A stretch of DNA of 64,000 bases, taken from NCBI GenBank assembly GCA_002426015.1, contig DINS01000023.1, positions 14,171 through 78,170 on the forward strand, in the 5' to 3' direction. The translations under genes and the position numbers were made by a program. Source of the stretch: Flavobacteriaceae bacterium UBA5534 (GTDB lineage: Bacteria; Bacteroidota; Bacteroidia; Flavobacteriales; Flavobacteriaceae). The notes beneath the pieces were generated by a model, which did not search any database, had not been told where the DNA came from, and was given only the letters and a program-made list of their open reading frames with translations. Positions 47,572 through 55,177 of this stretch are shown piece after piece. Positions within the stretch are counted from its first letter, which is position 1; every line of letters starts with the position of its first letter.

Positions 47572-47579
47572 CAAATGTA
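47572..47579 (-). promoter_or_regulatory. -7 box (TACATTTG, minus) 5 nt before channel gene start
   Basis: The minus strand reads TACATTTG, an exact match, then 5 nt (GGTTA) and the ATG ending at 47566. Use of this box would give a leaderless or near-leaderless mRNA for the channel-miaA operon. Confidence 0.5.
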
Positions 47580-47587
47580 CTAAAAGA

Positions 47588-48970
47588 TTAGCTATTTTCT
47601 GATTTCTTGTTTAACTGAACGATTCTAATGTTTTTATTTCGTCTTAAATAATTTTGAATGATATGTTGTGTGTCCCTGTTGTTTTCCATTGGAGTGATCA
47701 AATTCTGTAACACCTCAAGATTGGTTATTTGATAATTCAAATTAAAAAAGCCAAGACCTTTAAATACGCCATTTTCAATCAATAGTACACTTCGCTCATC
47801 AACATCACGACCTCTGTCTATAATGGCCATGTGCTGATTTTCATAGCTATTTTTTTCAATCAATCGAAGTACACGCTCGTTATATGATTCTGGGGTTTCT
47901 TCTTTGATACAGGCACCATGACATTCTTTGATATCATATTTAAAACAACTGGTTTTTGTATTGTATAATCCTGCTAGTTTTTGGCATAATTGGAAGCTAT
48001 CAACAGCATTAAACATAAAACTTTTGCTACTTTGTCGGTTAGAAAACGTGGTGATTGCTTTTTTTCTGCCGTCGGCTTTATCAATTTTTAAGTTGATATA
48101 TCCATAATCATCAACAAAACTATATAGAGCATGCGTAAACAAAGTTCGTCGCAAGGCTCTATTATGAATGGGTTTATTACGTTTAATTTCTTCGCTTTCC
48201 TTTAAAAGCGCCACGAGTTCACTGCCTGTGGCTTCATAAGTTACAGCTGCTACTTGTAATTGGATTTTTTTTGATTTGTTATTGGTGTTTGTAAAATGCT
48301 GATTGACTCTACTCTTAATGTTCTTGCTTTTGCCTATATAGATAATGTTTCCGTAACTATCGTGCATATAATAGACACCAGTTAGGGCAGGAAGTTCTTC
48401 AACAATGGTTTTTAAGTTTGGAGCCATTTGGTATTTAGGCTCTGATTTGATGGCATCTTGTACAATGGTTTTGTTTAAGTCTTTGTCGAGCAACATTTTA
48501 AACAACTTAACGGTCGCCATGGCATCACCAGAAGCCCTGTGTCGGTCACTTACCGGAATACCGAGGGCACGTGTCAATTTCCCCAAACTATAAGAGTCTT
48601 GTCCAGGAAGAAGCTCTTTGGCCAAATCAACAGTACACAATGTTTTTCGCTTAAAGTCAAAGCCAAGACGCTTAAATTCGGTACGAAGTATTCTGTAATC
48701 AAATTGTGAGTTGTGTGCAACCACAATACAATCATCGGTAATTTCTACGATACGTTTTGCCACTTCATAAAACTTTGGAGCATTGTGAAGCATGTTGCTG
48801 TTGATACCTGTAAGGTTCACTACAAATGGCTGTATTTCACGTTCTGGGTTTACAAGGCTGATGAATTGATCCACCACTTTATGTCCGTCATATTTGTAGA
48901 TGGCTATTTCGGTAATGCCTTCTTCATTGTATTTTCCACCAGTGGTTTCTATGTCGAGTATTGCGTAAAT
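47588..48970 (-). CDS. DEDDh exonuclease fused to GIY-YIG (UvrC-like) nuclease, apparent ATT start
   Basis: The frame encodes a 460-residue fusion. The N-terminal DnaQ-like exonuclease has ExoI motif YAILDIETTGG, ExoII VAHNSQFDYRIL and ExoIII DRHRASGDAMAT. The GIY-YIG nuclease domain starts at LTGVYYMHDSYGNIIYIGKSKNIKSR, with the likely catalytic Glu in TGSELVALLKESEE. A UvrC-like tail follows. The first GTG, at 48877, would delete the ExoI motif and its catalytic Asp/Glu. Homologues begin MYAILDIETTGG; here that Met codon is ATT (48968-48970), and the only other upstream codons before an in-frame TAA are AGA and ACT. It likely acts in DNA repair or nucleic-acid turnover. Confidence 0.82.
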   Translation of the reverse strand: MYAILDIETTGGKYNEEGITEIAIYKYDGHKVVDQFISLVNPEREIQPFVVNLTGINSNMLHNAPKFYEVAKRIVEITDDCIVVAHNSQFDYRILRTEFKRLGFDFKRKTLCTVDLAKELLPGQDSYSLGKLTRALGIPVSDRHRASGDAMATVKLFKMLLDKDLNKTIVQDAIKSEPKYQMAPNLKTIVEELPALTGVYYMHDSYGNIIYIGKSKNIKSRVNQHFTNTNNKSKKIQLQVAAVTYEATGSELVALLKESEEIKRNKPIHNRALRRTLFTHALYSFVDDYGYINLKIDKADGRKKAITTFSNRQSSKSFMFNAVDSFQLCQKLAGLYNTKTSCFKYDIKECHGACIKEETPESYNERVLRLIEKNSYENQHMAIIDRGRDVDERSVLLIENGVFKGLGFFNLNYQITNLEVLQNLITPMENNRDTQHIIQNYLRRNKNIRIVQLNKKSENS

Positions 48971-49040
48971 AGTTCTTTAATTAAATATTAAAAATGAATA
49001 ATTAAAAGTGTTGAGACATAATTCAGAAAAAAAATAACTT

Positions 49041-49087
49041 TCATTATTCATTATTCATTATTCATTATTCATTATTCATTATTCATT
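49041..49087. repeat. Heptanucleotide tandem repeat (TCATTAT, about 6.7 copies)
   Basis: Six complete TCATTAT units and a partial seventh lie in the leader of the exonuclease gene and run into the yggS stop codon (49083-49085). On the minus strand each unit is ATGAATA, so every repeat offers an ATG opening the mini-ORF Met-Asn-Asn-Glu-stop. The array sits about 70 bp upstream of the apparent ATT start at 48970. Confidence 0.95.
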
Positions 49088-49751
49088 GATAATTCCGTTC
49101 GCCAAAAATACTGCTTCCAATTCGTACCATCGTGCTTCCACATTCAATGGCCAGTTGATAATCTCCACTCATCCCCATACTTACTGTTTGCAATTTGCAG
49201 TTTGGAGTTTGTAGTCTTGATAGGTTGTCAAAATTAGTTTTTAAAAATGAAAACTCGTTTTTGATTTGAGCTTCATTTTCTGTAAAAGTAGCCATTCCCA
49301 TGACACCTGTAACACAAACGTTTTTCAATTCTGAAAATTCTTTTGATTGTAAAATCTTTGAGGCTTGGTCCGATGACATTCCAAATTTAGAATCTTCTTC
49401 GGCAATTTTTATTTGAAGCAGACAATCAATGACTCGATCATGTTTTTTTGCCTGTTTATTTATTTCTTTCAATAATTTGAAACTATCAACGCCATGAATC
49501 AAACTTACAAAATGAGCCATGTATTTTATCTTGTTGGTCTGTACGTGGCCAATCATGTGCCACTCAATATCTTTTGGCATGACCTCATATTTCTCTACCA
49601 TTTCTTGGATTTTGTTTTCTCCAAAAATGCGATGCCCTGCATTATAGGCTTCCATAATATCTGCCACAGATTTTGTTTTGGTGACTGCAACCAGTGTAAC
49701 GTGTTGAGGCAAAGTTGATTTTATATTGTGTAGATTTTGCTGTATAAACAT
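49083..49751 (-). CDS. Pyridoxal phosphate homeostasis protein YggS/PLPBP
   Basis: YggS-family proteins bind PLP and buffer its level; they have no known enzymatic activity. The 222-residue alanine-racemase-like barrel shows VTLVAVTKTKSVADIMEAYNAG with the PLP Lys in VTKTKS, FGENKIQEM, WHMIGHVQTNKIKYM, and SMGMSGDYQLAIECGSTMVRIGSSIFG. The start at 49751 is chosen because it fits the family N terminus and lies 1 bp after the DUF1015 stop; the ATG at 49763 (overlapping by 11 bp) is an alternative. It is co-transcribed with the neighbouring genes. Confidence 0.93.
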   Translation of the reverse strand: MFIQQNLHNIKSTLPQHVTLVAVTKTKSVADIMEAYNAGHRIFGENKIQEMVEKYEVMPKDIEWHMIGHVQTNKIKYMAHFVSLIHGVDSFKLLKEINKQAKKHDRVIDCLLQIKIAEEDSKFGMSSDQASKILQSKEFSELKNVCVTGVMGMATFTENEAQIKNEFSFLKTNFDNLSRLQTPNCKLQTVSMGMSGDYQLAIECGSTMVRIGSSIFGERNYQ

Positions 49752-49752
49752 T

Positions 49753-50991
49753 TTAGAATTCATAAATAGTAACGCCACTTCGTAATTTTGGCTCAATAAA
49801 GGTGCTTTTCGGTGGCATTTTGAGCCCATCATCGGCAATCTGTTTCATTTCTTCAATATTCACAGGAACCATGCCAAAACCGACTGCATAATCACCAGAG
49901 TCAACGGCACTTTTAATGTTGACAATATCTTTTTTTCCATTGATATAAGAAATACGGTCACCATTGCGTAAATCTACAATGCCTAAAATGGGTTGCAAAA
50001 CGGTTTTATACAAAATTTGGGCATCAAGACCGTCGAGAGATGTTTCAATGTCATAACTTGTCTTGCGAAGGTATAAAGAATAAAATTCGCCATCGAGATA
50101 CATGCTGAAATGATGTTTTTTGGACGGTTTGTATGGAATCTTACCTCTATTTTCTATTCTATATAAAGCATCAAGCTGAATTAGGAATTCTTCTTTGGTC
50201 AAGCCATTCAAATCTTTAATGACGCGATTAAATTCATGGATTCTCAAGTCTGATTCAGGAATCAAATAACTCATGAAAAAATTATAAAACTCATCACCTT
50301 GATGATCTGGGTTGGCATCGCGTAGATCTTTATAGAGTAAATAGGAGGAAGCCGAACGATGATGTCCATCAGCAATATAGATGGTTTTCATTTGTTCAAA
50401 TTCTTTCGCAATCATTTCAATTGTTGTTCTGTCTTCCACTTTCCATAGGTAATGTGTGTCTCTATAGGTTGTGGTAAATTCAAACTCGGCTCTGTCTTCT
50501 TGTGTTTTTTCTATGATTTTGGCTATTACAGCATTGTCTGGATAGGTAAGAAGTACTGGTTCTGCATTGAATCCGACGGTTTTTAGATATTCCTTAAATA
50601 TGATTTCTCGATATTCAATGGTATCTTCGTGCTTTTTGATATTGTCTTTTTCATAATCTGCGGCACTAGCAGCTGCAACTATGCCATTGAATTCTTGCTG
50701 ATCTCTATCGACAATTTTATAAACATAGTAACATGGTGTTTCATCCTGGACAAAAATAGCCTCTTCCTTAAACTCCAAATACCGATTGCGGACCAAATTA
50801 TAACGTGCCTCTCCAGAAAGGGTTTTGTCATATTTGTAACCAGGATTCAAAATCTGTAAAAATGAAAAGGGATTATCCCTTAAACGAGATTCTAACTGTT
50901 GCTGGGTATAACTTTGATATGAGCGTGCTGCCACAAGACTCACTTTATCTCGTGTAGGTCGAACAGCTTTGAATGGGATGATTTTTGCCAT
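49753..50991 (-). CDS. DUF1015 family protein
   Basis: This 412-residue soluble protein matches DUF1015: FKAVRPTRDKVSLVAARSYQSY at the N terminus, NPFSFLQILNPG, and the conserved TIYIADGHHRSASSYLL core, with VGFGMVPVNIEEMKQIAD near the C terminus. Homologues often lie near serine-biosynthesis genes, but here the neighbour is yggS. The biochemical role is unknown. The ADGHHR motif suggests a catalytic or metal/nucleotide site and is strictly kept here. Confidence 0.85.
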   Translation of the reverse strand: MAKIIPFKAVRPTRDKVSLVAARSYQSYTQQQLESRLRDNPFSFLQILNPGYKYDKTLSGEARYNLVRNRYLEFKEEAIFVQDETPCYYVYKIVDRDQQEFNGIVAAASAADYEKDNIKKHEDTIEYREIIFKEYLKTVGFNAEPVLLTYPDNAVIAKIIEKTQEDRAEFEFTTTYRDTHYLWKVEDRTTIEMIAKEFEQMKTIYIADGHHRSASSYLLYKDLRDANPDHQGDEFYNFFMSYLIPESDLRIHEFNRVIKDLNGLTKEEFLIQLDALYRIENRGKIPYKPSKKHHFSMYLDGEFYSLYLRKTSYDIETSLDGLDAQILYKTVLQPILGIVDLRNGDRISYINGKKDIVNIKSAVDSGDYAVGFGMVPVNIEEMKQIADDGLKMPPKSTFIEPKLRSGVTIYEF

Positions 50992-51059
50992 GGTTCATCA
51001 GTTATCAGTCATCAGCTTTCAGTAGCATTTAACTGCTTACTGGATACCGCAACTGCAAA

Positions 51060-51947
51060 CTATAAAAATTGTTTCGATATTTTTTCAGCTTTTTTGCTTT
51101 CAGAATAGTCATAAAAGCCTTCGCCAGATTTTATACCTAGTTTTCCAGCTCTTACCATATTGACCAGTAGAGGACATGGTGCATATTTTGGGTTTTTGAA
51201 GCCATCGTACATCACATTCAATATAGAAAGGCAAATGTCCAAACCAATAAAATCAGCTAATTGTAGAGGTCCCATTGGATGTGCCATTCCTAGCTTCATA
51301 ACAGTGTCAATCTCTTCAACACCTGCAACACCATTGTAAAGTGTTTCTATGGCTTCATTGAGCATTGGCATCAAAATACGATTGGCGACAAACCCAGGAT
51401 AATCATTTACTTCTGTCGGAATTTTTCCAAGCTTTTTGCTCAACTCCATGATGGTCTTGGTGACTTCGTCACTTGTATTGTAACCACGAATGATTTCCAC
51501 CAGTTTCATAATTGGTACTGGATTCATAAAGTGCATGCCAATTACCATTTCTGGCCTAGAAGTGACTGCAGCAATTTGCGTAATTGATATTGAAGATGTA
51601 TTGGTTGCTAGAATGGTATCATCTGAACAATCTTTGTCTAATTGCTTGAAAATTTTGAGTTTCAAGTCGATATTTTCAGTCGCAGCTTCTACAACCAAGC
51701 TTGCATATTCAACACCTTCTGTAACATCAGTAAATGTGGTAATATTTGCTAAAGTTTCTTGTTTTTGAGTTTCAGTGATGGCTTCTTTAGCGACCATTCT
51801 ATCCAGGTTTTTGGTAATGGTTTCCATTCCTTTTTTAAGGGACGCTTCACTAATGTCAATTAGTTGTACTTTAAATCCGCTTTGGGCAAAGGTGTGAGCA
51901 ATGCCATTTCCCATAGTTCCAGCTCCTATTACTGCGACGTTTTTCAT
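51060..51947 (-). CDS. 3-hydroxyacyl-CoA (3-hydroxybutyryl-CoA) dehydrogenase
   Basis: This 295-residue single-function dehydrogenase oxidises 3-hydroxyacyl-CoA with NAD. The N-terminal Rossmann motif is IGAGTMGNGIAHTFAQSG. The substrate region has EAATENIDLKLKIF, TSSISITQIA and GMHFMNPVPIMKLVEII, and the C-terminal domain contains NDYPGFVANRILMPMLNEAI and GMAHPMGPLQLADFIGLD. It could serve short-chain fatty acid or amino acid degradation. No thiolase or enoyl-CoA hydratase is adjacent, so the pathway is not fixed. A short hairpin lies in its leader (51966-51983). Confidence 0.93.
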   Translation of the reverse strand: MKNVAVIGAGTMGNGIAHTFAQSGFKVQLIDISEASLKKGMETITKNLDRMVAKEAITETQKQETLANITTFTDVTEGVEYASLVVEAATENIDLKLKIFKQLDKDCSDDTILATNTSSISITQIAAVTSRPEMVIGMHFMNPVPIMKLVEIIRGYNTSDEVTKTIMELSKKLGKIPTEVNDYPGFVANRILMPMLNEAIETLYNGVAGVEEIDTVMKLGMAHPMGPLQLADFIGLDICLSILNVMYDGFKNPKYAPCPLLVNMVRAGKLGIKSGEGFYDYSESKKAEKISKQFL

Positions 51948-51965
51948 TTTTAAATTTTATTTTCT

Positions 51966-51983
51966 TTCCCTCGAAGGAGGGAA
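51966..51983. other. Hairpin in leader of the hydroxyacyl-CoA dehydrogenase gene
   Basis: A 7-bp stem TTCCCTC / GAGGGAA with loop GAAG lies about 19 nt upstream of the ATG ending at 51947. It resembles the small GC-rich inverted repeats scattered between flavobacterial genes. A terminator for plus-strand transcription is unlikely because no plus gene precedes it. Confidence 0.5.
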
Positions 51984-52040
51984 TCTTGTTTTGTTATTTA
52001 TTTAATTAGTTCTCAACTGCACTTGAACGGAAAACCGTGT

Positions 52041-53000
52041 TTAAAACTGATCTATAATCATGGTTGCGACTCGCAATGCTTCAGTACCATCATGAAGCGT
52101 TACGATTGGTTTTGTATTGTTGTTGATGGCATCTGCAAAAGTTTCCAGTTCATCCAGAATGGCATTGTTATTGGCAATTTCTGGGTTGTCAAAATAGATC
52201 TGTTTTTTGACACCTTCTGCATTTTGGAGAATCATGTCGAAATCTCCTGGATTTTTAGGTGCATCTTTCATTTTGACGACTTCACATTTCTTTTCAAGAA
52301 AATCGACAGATATATAGGCATCTTTCTGAAAGAAACGTGTTTTGCGCATATTTTTTAATGAAATGCGGCTTGCCGTTAAGTTGGCAACACAACCATTTAC
52401 AAATTCAATACGAGCATTGGCTATATCTGGTGTGTCACTGATAACCGAGACACCACTGGCAGACACATGTTTTACTTTGCTATTGACTACGCTTAAAATA
52501 ATGTCGATATCATGAATCATTAAATCCAACACTACAGGAACATCAGTGCCGCGAGGGTTAAATTCGGCCAAACGATGGGTTTCAATAAACATTGGGTTTT
52601 GAATTTGATCTTTCACTGCTTTAAATGCAGGGTTAAACCGTTCTACATGACCCACTTGTCCTTTTACACTGTGTTCAGCCACCAAAGCCCTGATGGTTTC
52701 AGCTTCCTCAACAGTATTGGTTATAGGTTTCTCTATAAAGATGTGCTTTCCTTTTGAAATCGCTTGTTTGGCACATTCATAATGCGAAAGTGTAGGTGTC
52801 ACTATGTCAACAACATCTACAGCATCAATCAACGATTCTACGGTGTTGAAATATTTATAACCAAATTCTGCCTCAACCTTTTTAGCATTATTTTCATCTG
52901 CATCATAAAACCCTATAAGATTATATTTATCGGATTGATTGAGCAATCTCAAATGAATTTTTCCAAGATGACCTGCACCTAGAACACCAGCTTTTAGCAT
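52041..53000 (-). CDS. Gfo/Idh/MocA family oxidoreductase
   Basis: The ATG ending at 53000 gives a 319-residue protein starting directly at the Rossmann fold (MLKAGVLGAGHLGKIHLRLL); the earlier in-frame start would add 13 unlikely residues. It has the conserved EKPI segment (KHIFIEKPITNTVEEA) and the C-terminal GFO/IDH domain (RGTDVPVVLDLMIHDIDIIL). These NAD(P)-dependent enzymes act on sugars or sugar nucleotides; the exact substrate cannot be told. An exact -7 box lies 16 nt upstream. Confidence 0.9.
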   Translation of the reverse strand: MLKAGVLGAGHLGKIHLRLLNQSDKYNLIGFYDADENNAKKVEAEFGYKYFNTVESLIDAVDVVDIVTPTLSHYECAKQAISKGKHIFIEKPITNTVEEAETIRALVAEHSVKGQVGHVERFNPAFKAVKDQIQNPMFIETHRLAEFNPRGTDVPVVLDLMIHDIDIILSVVNSKVKHVSASGVSVISDTPDIANARIEFVNGCVANLTASRISLKNMRKTRFFQKDAYISVDFLEKKCEVVKMKDAPKNPGDFDMILQNAEGVKKQIYFDNPEIANNNAILDELETFADAINNNTKPIVTLHDGTEALRVATMIIDQF

Positions 53001-53016
53001 ATAATGACGTTTTGAA

Positions 53017-53024
53017 CAAAAATA
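53017..53024 (-). promoter_or_regulatory. -7 box (TATTTTTG, minus) for Gfo/Idh gene
   Basis: On the minus strand this reads TATTTTTG, exact to TAnnTTTG, 16 nt before the ATG ending at 53000. In AT-rich sequence a chance match is possible. Confidence 0.35.
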
Positions 53025-53184
53025 GAGTTTTTGAAGCAAATGATTAAATAAAATCCCAATTTTAAAGCACCAAACCTCAATTTTATAATTCCTTTGATAA
53101 ATTATTCTTAATTCATTGACTTTGGGATTTGAAATTTGTGAATTGGGGATTTTTAAATTAGTTTAGCATCAAACTTCCCAACCA

Positions 53185-53826
53185 TTGAAAGATACGTTTA
53201 AGCATAAAGGATTGCGTCAGCAACTTGTTGAAGTTGTGAGAGATAAAGGCATTAAAAACGAACAGGTTTTAAAAGCGATAGGTAAAATTCCTCGTCATTT
53301 ATTTATGGACTCTGGATTTTTAGATCATGCCTATCAAGACAAAGCATTTCCTATTGCTGCTGACCAAACCATTTCGCAACCTTATACTGTGGCTTTTCAA
53401 ACCGAATTGTTAGATGTGAAAGAGGGAGATAAAGTGCTCGAGATAGGTACAGGAAGTGGATATCAAACCGCTGTCTTGTGTGAGCTTGGTGCTAAAGTGT
53501 ATAGCATTGAACGCCAATTGGAATTGTTTAAAACAACCAGTAAGTTTCTTCCAAAATTAGGTTATAGAGCAAAGAAACTCATTTTTGGTGATGGTTATAA
53601 GGGTTTGAAAGACGAAGCACCTTTTGATGGTATTATCGTTACAGCTGGAGCACCTTTTGTGCCAAAGGCTTTGTTGAGTCAGCTCAACCTTGGTGGAAGA
53701 TTAGTCATACCTGTTGGTGAGGACATCCAGGTAATGACGCTTTTTATCAGGAAAGGTCCAAAAGATTTTGAGAAACATGAGTTTGGTGAATTCCGATTTG
53801 TACCTTTATTGGAAGATAAAAATTAG
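53185..53826 (+). CDS. pcm: Protein-L-isoaspartate O-methyltransferase
   Basis: Pcm methylates isoaspartyl residues to start repair of aged proteins. The 213-residue enzyme has QDKAFPIAADQTISQPYTVAFQTELL, SAM motif VLEIGTGSGYQTAVLCELG, and the C-terminal IPVGEDIQVMTLFIRKG. The start is a TTG at 53185 (LKDTFKHKGLRQQL): the frame upstream reaches TAG at 53164 with no ATG or GTG, and the family N terminus begins here. Length is typical. Confidence 0.94.
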   Translation: MKDTFKHKGLRQQLVEVVRDKGIKNEQVLKAIGKIPRHLFMDSGFLDHAYQDKAFPIAADQTISQPYTVAFQTELLDVKEGDKVLEIGTGSGYQTAVLCELGAKVYSIERQLELFKTTSKFLPKLGYRAKKLIFGDGYKGLKDEAPFDGIIVTAGAPFVPKALLSQLNLGGRLVIPVGEDIQVMTLFIRKGPKDFEKHEFGEFRFVPLLEDKN

Positions 53827-53883
53827 TATTCAGTAAATAGTTAGAGGCAAGCAGTTGCGCACTTTGATTTAACAACGATCACT

Positions 53884-55164
53884 ATGAAAAAAATTACATT
53901 ATTAATTTTTGTATTAGGTTTTGGGTTCACATTTTCACAAAACTATACCGAATATATTACAGGTAGCTCAACTGATGTGACGACCAACCATCAATCTGGA
54001 ATTTGTTTAATGGGAGGCGCATCCGAATATGACCAAGCAATGATCTGGTTTTTGAACAAAGCCGATGGTGGCGATGTGGTTGTATTGAGAGCCTCTGGAA
54101 GCAATGGGTATAATAATTATTTTTATTCACAACTTGGTGTGACCATCAATTCGGTACGAACACTTGTGATCAACAATGTAGCTGGAGCTATTGATCCTTA
54201 TGTGCTGCAAAGCGTTGCTAATGCTGAAGCCATTTGGTTTGCTGGTGGTGACCAATATGACTATGTTAGCCTTTTTAAGGACAATGCTTTGGAAGATGCA
54301 CTCAACAATTTTATTAATGTAAAACAAGGTGTCATTGGAGGCACTAGTGCAGGAATGGCCATTCTTGGCAATTACTATTTTACAGCACAAAATGGAACGG
54401 TAACAAACGCACAAGCTTTAAGTAATCCATATCATAACAGGATGACTTTGGGTTATAACGACTTTTTGCAGATACCATACTTGGGAAGCGTAGTTACAGA
54501 TTCTCATTATGACGATCCTGACCGAAGAGGACGACACACTGTATTTATGGCACGTTTTGCCCAAGATTATGGGTTGAGACCTTTTGGGATTGCCTGCAAC
54601 GAATACACTGCAGTATGTGTTGAGCCTAATGGTGAAGCTCACGTATATGGTGATTATCCAAATTATGAGGAGCATGCCTTTTTTCTTCAAGCTAATTGTG
54701 TGGCCAGTTATGCTCCAGAAACCTGTGAGTCTGGAACACCTTTAACATGGAACAGAAATGCGGAAGCAGTCAAAGTATATAAAGTGCCAGGAACAAACGA
54801 TGGCACCAATTATTTTAATATTGCCGATTGGCAAACAGGAAGTGGAGGCACATGGCAAAGTTGGTATGTCAATAATGGAGTGTTCTCGACCATTACAGAT
54901 ACCAATCCTAATTGTTCATTATCGGTTGAAGATTTTGAGATGGGAAAAGTAGAAGTGTTCCCAAATCCATTTGAGGATGTTATATCGATTCAAACGGATG
55001 CCATTGATTTTGAGTTACAGTTGTTTGATGCCTTTGGAAAGCAATTGACCATCAACAAAATATCAAGAACGTCTATCGATACGTCATCAATGTCCTCTGG
55101 AATTTACTTTTTGAAACTTTCTACAGAAAACTCTCAAAAAACATTCAAGTTGATTAAAAGTTAA
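53884..55164 (+). CDS. Secreted S51 (cyanophycinase-like) peptidase with T9SS domain
   Basis: This 426-residue protein has a signal peptide (MKKITLLIFVLGFGFTFSQ). It is followed by a peptidase S51 domain: SGICLMGGASEYDQAM, the nucleophile Ser155 in GGTSAGMAILG, AIWFAGGDQYDYVSLF, and DSHYDDPDRRGRHTVFMARF (likely catalytic His). A C-terminal T9SS sorting domain (VEVFPNPFEDVISI, SSGIYFLKLS) follows. S51 includes cyanophycinases and dipeptidase E, so a secreted enzyme degrading aspartate-rich or multi-arginyl-aspartate polymers is plausible. The substrate is inferred. No cyanophycin synthetase is nearby. Confidence 0.88.
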   Translation: MKKITLLIFVLGFGFTFSQNYTEYITGSSTDVTTNHQSGICLMGGASEYDQAMIWFLNKADGGDVVVLRASGSNGYNNYFYSQLGVTINSVRTLVINNVAGAIDPYVLQSVANAEAIWFAGGDQYDYVSLFKDNALEDALNNFINVKQGVIGGTSAGMAILGNYYFTAQNGTVTNAQALSNPYHNRMTLGYNDFLQIPYLGSVVTDSHYDDPDRRGRHTVFMARFAQDYGLRPFGIACNEYTAVCVEPNGEAHVYGDYPNYEEHAFFLQANCVASYAPETCESGTPLTWNRNAEAVKVYKVPGTNDGTNYFNIADWQTGSGGTWQSWYVNNGVFSTITDTNPNCSLSVEDFEMGKVEVFPNPFEDVISIQTDAIDFELQLFDAFGKQLTINKISRTSIDTSSMSSGIYFLKLSTENSQKTFKLIKS

Positions 55165-55177
55165 AGGAACTCAAAAA

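Noticed and set aside
48877..48879. GTG at 48877 as the exonuclease start
   Set aside because: It would remove the ExoI motif with the first catalytic residues, although the upstream frame encodes that motif intact.
49041..49087. CRISPR array
   Set aside because: The repeat unit is 7 bp with no spacers; it is a simple tandem repeat.
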